Assembly: GCF_003386235.1 (NCBI RefSeq)
Contig: NZ_QRDZ01000025.1
Span: 62,001 to 126,000, forward strand
Length of the DNA: 64,000 nucleotides
Reading direction: 5' to 3'
Source of the DNA: Cohnella phaseoli
Lineage (GTDB): Bacteria; Bacillota; Bacilli; Paenibacillales; Paenibacillaceae
The notes under the pieces are model-generated. The model saw nothing but the letters and a program-made list of their open reading frames with translations. It made no database searches and was not told the origin of the DNA. A program made the position numbers and the translations under genes. Shown one piece after another: positions 59,146-64,000 of this stretch (its first letter is position 1; each line of letters begins with the position of its first letter).

Positions 59146-61380
59146 TTAGTTGACGTTGCGCAAGGCGGTTACGAAAGCTTGCAGCATCGGTGCTCCGACA
59201 GCATCCAACGTCTGCGAATCTTCGTCGAAATAAGCTTCCAAAGCGCCCTTGAGAAGTTGGCCGTACGACGCCTTCATTTCGCTTTCCTCAATCGCCATTG
59301 CCTCGACTAGTCGGCTCCATTCGGGAGAATGGCTATCGTAAGGCGCGATTTCCGGGTAATCGGCCGCCAGCCCGGCAACCTTCTCTAACGATTCGCCGGC
59401 ATACAGTTCGGCGGCCAAATAATGGCCGACGAAACGATGAGTACGATCGCGCTTCAACGCTTCGCGGAACTGAACGAGCGCTTCTTCCGTCCGCCTTTGC
59501 TTCATAAGGGAGGTCGCGTAACGAGATTGCGTATAGCCGTCCGTTATCCTACCGCTCGCCTTCAAATATTCTTCGTAATACTTCTCGGCCTCGCTCCATT
59601 CCTTGCGCGAGTCGTAGTAGTCGAACAATCCGAAGAGCACGCCTTTCTTGCCGGGAACCAGCTTGAGCAGCGCCTTCAAATAAGCAATCGACTCCGCCCG
59701 CAGCTCTGCCGATTCGTTAAAAGCGGACTGCGCTCCATAGATGCGAGTAATCATATAAAGGCTGTGACGATCTTGCGTATCGGCCTCGTAAGCCCGCCTG
59801 TACTCCGCCAGCCCCTCGTCCAAACGGCCGTCCAGCATGAGGCGGTCGGCAGCGGTCAACGTCCGTTCCTTCAAATAAAAGAACGGCAGCGCCCCCATCG
59901 TAGCCTCGTTCAGCCGATAGCCGTTGCTTCTCGCGATCAGCCTGCCGTCGTTATCGTACGCTTCCACATACCACGAGTAGCGGAGCTCCGGATTCGAGAA
60001 GCCGAGAAGCGTAGCGGAGTCGGGTACTGACCTGCCATCCTCATCGCGGGAAACGAACCCGCTCGGAGCTTCATACAAGCTCTGGACGGGCAATGCGATC
60101 TCGGATTGCGCAATTCGATCCTCAATAATGCTGCTCGTCGACCCATTCTCGATCGGAATCGTACCGTACAGCGCGTAATAGGAAGCCCCCTCGATCGGCT
60201 CCCAAGAAAACTTCACCGTCGCTCCGGTCAGCTTCGCCTCGTTCACCGGTTCCTTGATCGAGATTAAGGGACGAAGGGTAACGTTTTCCGTCAACGTATC
60301 GCCGTCCTCGACGACGATCCAATCGTCGTTCATTGCAGGCCATGTCCAGCCGTCGATTTGATCGAACGGCAGGCCGAGATACAGTTGATAGTTGCCCGGA
60401 ATAACGTTGTTGAATTCGTAGCGCCCTTGAGCGTCTGTAAAGATCTGGTACGGCTCTCCGTCCACGATACTGTGGTTAACGTCCCGCTCGCTTCTCAGGA
60501 ACACACCCACGCGGCCCAACAGCTTGCCTTCGCTCCGCCGCACCGTCCCGGACACGGTCGCCCCGCTCCCGTTCATCGTCTTCTCCAGTTGCATACGCAG
60601 CAGCTTCAGCTCCTCCAGCTTGGCCGGAACGAAATCCTCATTGTCCGGAAGCTCGGACTTGAGTTGCCCGATCCGTTCCTCCAAAGCTTTCAGTTCGCGA
60701 TCCACCGCTTGAATAGCGTCCTCGCCCTTTCCTTGTCCAACCAGAAGCTGCGCCTTGAACTGGACGACCGAACCGGAGAAATCGAGATCCGTGGACGCCG
60801 GCTCTGCCTCCAACCGTTCAATGAGCCTCATCGCTTCTCCAGGCTTCCCTATCTGCGCATATACCTTCGCCCGTTCCAGCATCAGCTTCCCTCGCCAGGT
60901 TCCGCCCCGCTCTTCCGCCTGCTCCAGCAGGCCCAGCGCCTGGTCGGAACGCCCCTCGCCCATATAATATTGCACCAATTGAGTCGCCGCCCTGAACCGA
61001 TAGCTATCCGCCGGTCCGTCCGCTACGTACTCCAGCAAATACGGCAGCATCTCCTCCCAGCTCCAGTGCCGGGTATTCTCGTTTTGCGGAGAACCGCTCC
61101 ATACCGAGGACGGACCGACGTACACGTCGAACCCCCGTGCCGGAGAAGCTTCAACGTAGGAAATCATATATTCGCTAATCAGCTCCAGCCTTTGGGACGA
61201 GGTCGCCCGATCGATAGCTGCCAACATCACTTCTTTGCCTCCGGGCGCGCCGGCTGCATAATCCTGAATAGCCGCCCGAACCTGAAGCTTCGGGATAACG
61301 ACCAGTTGAAGCAGAGACACCGCTGCGCCTATGAGCAGAGTTGCGATGACGAGATGCTTAACCTTGATCCTTATTTTCAA
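59146..61380 (-). CDS. Membrane-anchored TPR protein with carboxypeptidase-regulatory-like domain
   Basis: 744 residues from the TTG at 61380, within the end of the preceding gene. One membrane helix near the N-terminus (HLVIATLLIGAAVSLLQLVV). TPR-like helices at 90-230 (DQALGLLEQAEERGGTWRGK), a beta-sandwich at 255-330 (TVSGTVRRSEGKLLGRVGVF, YEFNNVIPGNYQLYL), a fibronectin-like part, and C-terminal TPRs (SEAEKYYEEYLKASG). It is the third gene of a sigma/anti-sigma unit and may be the signal-sensing or output part. Family not named. Confidence 0.65.
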   Translation of the reverse strand: MKIRIKVKHLVIATLLIGAAVSLLQLVVIPKLQVRAAIQDYAAGAPGGKEVMLAAIDRATSSQRLELISEYMISYVEASPARGFDVYVGPSSVWSGSPQNENTRHWSWEEMLPYLLEYVADGPADSYRFRAATQLVQYYMGEGRSDQALGLLEQAEERGGTWRGKLMLERAKVYAQIGKPGEAMRLIERLEAEPASTDLDFSGSVVQFKAQLLVGQGKGEDAIQAVDRELKALEERIGQLKSELPDNEDFVPAKLEELKLLRMQLEKTMNGSGATVSGTVRRSEGKLLGRVGVFLRSERDVNHSIVDGEPYQIFTDAQGRYEFNNVIPGNYQLYLGLPFDQIDGWTWPAMNDDWIVVEDGDTLTENVTLRPLISIKEPVNEAKLTGATVKFSWEPIEGASYYALYGTIPIENGSTSSIIEDRIAQSEIALPVQSLYEAPSGFVSRDEDGRSVPDSATLLGFSNPELRYSWYVEAYDNDGRLIARSNGYRLNEATMGALPFFYLKERTLTAADRLMLDGRLDEGLAEYRRAYEADTQDRHSLYMITRIYGAQSAFNESAELRAESIAYLKALLKLVPGKKGVLFGLFDYYDSRKEWSEAEKYYEEYLKASGRITDGYTQSRYATSLMKQRRTEEALVQFREALKRDRTHRFVGHYLAAELYAGESLEKVAGLAADYPEIAPYDSHSPEWSRLVEAMAIEESEMKASYGQLLKGALEAYFDEDSQTLDAVGAPMLQAFVTALRNVN

Positions 61381-61678
61381 TAGCTGCCACCGCCCTCTCG
61401 TAATCGTCCTTCCAGTACGTATTGCCGCCGACTTCGACCAATTCTCTACGATTGTCCGCTGCCTCGCTGCCGTCGTCCGAGCTGCGCAGCTGGGAGGCGG
61501 CGGCAACGGCCAACAGGATGACAAAGCTTAGCCCGAGCGGCACGACCGGAAGCTCAAGCTCCTTGTTCCACAGCGCCAGCAGCCGGTCGCTCCAAGACCG
61601 GGGGTGCGTTCTCCGCACGACGTCCTCCTGTCCGCCGAACCGCAGCTCCTCCAACTCCTCGCGCAGCCTTTTATTCAT
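61358..61678 (-). CDS. Small membrane protein, probable anti-sigma factor
   Basis: 106 residues; the ATG at 61678 overlaps the stop of the sigma gene, and an in-frame ATG at 61693 is an alternative. A charged N-terminal helix (KRLREELEELRFGGQEDVVR), one membrane helix at about 45-62 (LPVVPLGLSFVILLAVAAAS) and a short acidic outer tail. Overlap at both ends with its neighbours shows tight coupling, so it likely restrains the ECF factor. Confidence 0.65.
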   Translation of the reverse strand: MNKRLREELEELRFGGQEDVVRRTHPRSWSDRLLALWNKELELPVVPLGLSFVILLAVAAASQLRSSDDGSEAADNRRELVEVGGNTYWKDDYERAVAAIENKDQG

Positions 61679-62225
61679 AGACTCCCGCTCCATCTTCATC
61701 CCCCTTCTCCAGCAGCGTTCGCAATCTCGCGCGTCCTCGGGACAGTCTGGCTTTTACCGTATTCTCGTTGCTGCCGAGCTGCTCTGCGATTTCCAACACG
61801 CTTAGCTCGTTAAAATAATAGAGTGCGATGACTTCCCGGTACTTGTAATCCAGCTCATGGATCGCCTCGCTTAATCGTTCGGCGCGCCATTGCGCCAACA
61901 GCAGCTCCTCCGGCCCAGGCTCGGTCTCCTCTGCCAAGCTCTCTACGCGATCGAACGGAAACAGACTTCTCCAGTTCCAGGTCCGCATCCTCATCCGACA
62001 GCGGTTGGCGACGATCCGCAGCAGCCAGCTTCGCAGCTTGTCGGGCTGCTTAAGCTGATCGATCTTGGCGTACGCCTGCACGAACGCGTCCATGACCGCC
62101 TCCTCGGCAGCCTGCCGATCCTTCACGAGCAAGTAGGCGGTGCGCAACAGTTCGTCGCCGTACGCCGTCATCAGCTCGCGCAACGCGGATTCGTCCTTGG
62201 CGATTAATCTTCTCACGACATCCAG
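61671..62225 (-). CDS. ECF-type RNA polymerase sigma factor, probable CTG start
   Basis: 184 residues. Region 2: RLIAKDESALRELMTAYGDE, AAEEAVMDAFVQAYAKIDQL and RSWLLRIVANRCRMR. Region 4: LDYKYREVIALYYFNELSVL and NENTVKARLSRGRARL. A strong GGGAGGG lies eight bases before a CTG at 62225, where the family usually begins; the first GTG in frame is 17 bases away from it. The annotated frame is open to 62345. First gene of a three-gene operon. Confidence 0.85.
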   Translation of the reverse strand: MDVVRRLIAKDESALRELMTAYGDELLRTAYLLVKDRQAAEEAVMDAFVQAYAKIDQLKQPDKLRSWLLRIVANRCRMRMRTWNWRSLFPFDRVESLAEETEPGPEELLLAQWRAERLSEAIHELDYKYREVIALYYFNELSVLEIAEQLGSNENTVKARLSRGRARLRTLLEKGDEDGAGVYE

Positions 62226-62360
62226 ACCGGCTTCCCTCCCTACAAGAATAAGATGCGTCCCGAACCGATCAGGTTGCAAACACGCCAAATAAAACGAAAA
62301 GTGCCCCTCTCGCGCATTAAAGAATGTTAGAATAAGGAAAAACAACGTGGAGGGCTAGCA

Positions 62361-62690
62361 ATGAATGAGGATTTTTATTGCGATGAGGTATTAAGCGGTC
62401 GCACTTCCGTGCAGAAAGTAATCGAGACTGACAATGTTCTTGCCTATCATCACACTCGTCCTTATTACCCTGTCCACATTGTTGCGATTCCTAAGAGGCA
62501 CATTTCATCGCTGCTAACCTTGGAGCAGAGCGACAATGAACTTCTAATCGAGCTGATGGACGTTGTTAAAAAGGCGGCATCGCAAGTACAGTCTGAGCAT
62601 GGGGCTTGCAGAGTGCAGACCAATTTGGGCAAGTATCAAGACTCCAAGCATCTTCATTTCCACGTATACTATGGCGAACCTTTACGCTAG
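62361..62690 (+). CDS. HIT-family nucleotide-binding hydrolase
   Basis: 109 residues, normal for the family. The histidine triad is HLHFHVYYGEP, with His97, His99 and His101. HIT enzymes of the Hint type cleave AMP from amino or phosphate groups (for example AMP-lysine or dinucleoside polyphosphates). GGAGGG lies eight bases before the ATG. Divergent from the sigma operon. Confidence 0.88.
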   Translation: MNEDFYCDEVLSGRTSVQKVIETDNVLAYHHTRPYYPVHIVAIPKRHISSLLTLEQSDNELLIELMDVVKKAASQVQSEHGACRVQTNLGKYQDSKHLHFHVYYGEPLR

Positions 62691-62821
62691 TTGATTCACT
62701 CGCATTCCTTCCTCGAAAAATGGGACATGCACGGCTGCAAGCGCCGCTAATCGGCCCTTACGGACCAGCGGCGCTCGCAGCGCATCCATCTATTCGTCAT
62801 TACGGGCTTACAGGCATCCGG

Positions 62822-63043
62822 GCTTGCGACCTTCAGCATCCGGACAATGGCCGACGCCGCATCCGCCCGCGTGGACAGCGTCAGCGGCGCAAACTAGTCG
62901 GGCAAGTCGCCGACGATAATAATTCCGGTCTCCGCAGCCTTGTTAACGGACAGCATAGCCCATGCCGGAATCGCCTCATAAATCTGCTCCTTGTCCCTGA
63001 ACGCCAATTGGCCTGAGGAATCCTCCTGATTCAGCAATATCGC
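62822..63043 (-). pseudogene. SLH-domain remnant with in-frame stop
   Basis: Read on the minus strand, LAFRDKEQIYEAIPAWAMLS and VNKAAETGIIIVGDLPD followed by TAG and FAPLTLSTRADAASAIVRML follow the S-layer homology pattern. The stop stands where Gly or Ser is normal before FAP. There is no start or further SLH repeat, and the frame is the same as that of the stalk-domain gene directly upstream. It is a decayed gene end. The spacer 62691-63043 contains nothing else that I can support. Confidence 0.7.
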
Positions 63044-63784
63044 TCAGCTTGCAGCCGGCTCGCTGTCGAAATAGGACGTATCCATAATTCTCGCATAAAT
63101 GTAAGGATTCAAGTTATGACTTTGCACGTGGATTTTGATTTTGTCGAGGCCCGCTATGTTAAACTCCATACGGGTGGCCGAATCCTCCAGGCTAGCCGTA
63201 TGCGTTTCGAGAGCGGTAAGCGCCGTGTTGCCGGCTTCATCCCCCGCATTGTAGAGCGTAAATTCCACATCGTGCTCTCCCGGGCTGACGATGGCGGCAT
63301 CCAGAACAAGACGCTTATACTTGCGGTCCAAAGTAAAAATAATATCGCCGTACTGGTCGATTTTCAGAACTTGTTTGTATTGCTTCTCGTTGACTCGCGT
63401 TTCTCCCGGATCGCGCGTCGCGACGACATAGATGTTGTCGATCTCCATCGGCATCGCGAAGATCGGCGTCTGCGCTCCCGGTTGGTCTCCGATATAAATT
63501 TTTTGCGTGGCGGCGTCGAATTTGACCGGCACTTTTAATGCTTCGGCTACAGCGCGAACCGGTAAATAGTTGACCCCGTTATAGTATATCGCCGACATAG
63601 GTTTGCCGTTAGCGTCTTTGGGCTGCCACGCTTCGCCGTTAAGCACGAAGGTCGCGCTCCGGTTAAAAAAAGCCTTGATCGGCTCCAGGTTGACGGCCGC
63701 ATACGCGGACCCGATAGAGCTGGACAATAGCGCGACAATAAATAAAGCGACTAACGTCGATTTCTTCCTCCAAAACCTCATCAT
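63044..63784 (-). CDS. Secreted stalk-domain (copper amine oxidase N-like) protein
   Basis: 246 residues from the ATG at 63784 (AAGGG 11 bases upstream). Signal peptide 1-30 (RKKSTLVALFIVALLSSSIG, then SAYAA). The stalk domain follows, with FVLNGEAWQPKDANGKPMSA, IYYNGVNYLPVRAVAEALKV and the KIYIGDQ end. The rest is a beta-sandwich of about 130 residues, unknown. Such proteins are common on the surface of Paenibacillus. The SLH remnant directly downstream in the same frame suggests it may once have been anchored by SLH repeats. Confidence 0.78.
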   Translation of the reverse strand: MMRFWRKKSTLVALFIVALLSSSIGSAYAAVNLEPIKAFFNRSATFVLNGEAWQPKDANGKPMSAIYYNGVNYLPVRAVAEALKVPVKFDAATQKIYIGDQPGAQTPIFAMPMEIDNIYVVATRDPGETRVNEKQYKQVLKIDQYGDIIFTLDRKYKRLVLDAAIVSPGEHDVEFTLYNAGDEAGNTALTALETHTASLEDSATRMEFNIAGLDKIKIHVQSHNLNPYIYARIMDTSYFDSEPAAS

Positions 63785-63902
63785 TATAAAACACACCCTT
63801 CCGCATACGCGTTTTAATACCAAGCAGTTCCAGCTTAGCACCGTGCGATGGCGGCGGGTATTATCTGAAAGTCGTAAAAAAGTAGCAAAATGGAGGGGGG
63901 GA

Positions 63903-64000
63903 TCAACGCCCCGAACCGGCTCCGTTCGGCGGAGACCGGCGCCCCGCATGCAAGTTGAGCAGCTGCGTACGTTTCTTGATTTGAAGCTTGCCGTAGATGT
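63903..64000 (-). CDS. C-terminal end of a LuxR-type HTH regulator (runs off the window)
   Basis: The last 32 codons are in the window: IYGKLQIKKRTQLLNLHAGR then a polar tail and TGA. This matches the last helix of a LuxR DNA-binding domain (usual form IY-KL-V--RT-L). The start and any sensor domain lie beyond the edge. Confidence 0.7.
   Translation of the reverse strand, partial: IYGKLQIKKRTQLLNLHAGRRSPPNGAGSGR

Overview
The window looks like a piece of chromosome from a Paenibacillaceae bacterium (Paenibacillus or Cohnella type). This is inferred from moderately high GC, strong AGGAGG ribosome-binding sites with frequent GTG and TTG starts, LplB/YesMN-type sugar uptake modules, many AraC regulators, DUF6147, BsuPI and stalk-domain secreted proteins, an SLH-domain remnant and several ECF sigma factors. 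No rRNA, tRNA, CRISPR array, prophage or replication origin was seen.

Layout. 1-3362: an operon of a GH35 beta-galactosidase and the start of an LplB-like permease, read leftwards from a strong promoter with a cre-like site and three LacI-type operators. 3363-9307: a low-complexity Gly/Pro/His protein, an ECF sigma/DUF4367 pair, two small secreted or Ig-like proteins, an NHL propeller, and two intergenic regions full of repeat elements. 9308-16541: two AraC/phytanoyl-CoA-dioxygenase divergent pairs (one dioxygenase fused to HEAT repeats, followed by a broken AraC gene) and a GH38 enzyme. 16725-20331: araB, araD and araR with two clear AraR boxes; araA is not in the window. 20481-26302: small membrane and unknown proteins, an Rpn-type PD-(D/E)XK protein, and an rfbF plus ThDP-enzyme pair. 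26360-29596: SulP transporter, ArsR regulator and CorA. 29814-41620: a carbohydrate-uptake region (solute-binding proteins, two permeases, GH105, YesM/YesN two-component system, truncated acetylesterase-like remnant), with an ECF sigma/anti-sigma pair sitting inside it. 41855-47203: Fur-family/winged-helix pair, an ECF41 sigma factor with its partner oxidoreductase and a matching promoter, a 51-bp tandem array, an SDR protein and trxB. 47423-51108: GH78 alpha-L-rhamnosidase divergent from an AraC regulator. 51146-58978: CheY, beta-carbonic anhydrase, LD-carboxypeptidase, a DUF4062 protein with a small overlapping partner, a glyoxalase-family enzyme, secreted proteins and an MFS exporter. 59146-64000: an ECF sigma/anti-sigma/TPR-protein operon, a HIT protein, an SLH remnant, a stalk-domain protein and the end of a LuxR-type regulator.

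The main theme is use of plant polysaccharides: GH35, GH78, GH105, GH38 and arabinose genes point to galactan, arabinan and rhamnogalacturonan side chains, controlled by AraC, LacI-type, AraR and YesMN regulators. The second theme is signalling: four ECF sigma factors lie within 64 kb.

The most unusual structure is intergenic: tandem arrays with a 50-52 bp period, each unit carrying a short palindrome, occur at seven places and in several sequence families. Two of these families share a GCGG-N-CCGC plus AATTCGCC architecture. Palindromic MITE-like elements accompany them. All functional calls come from reading the sequence; no database search was run.
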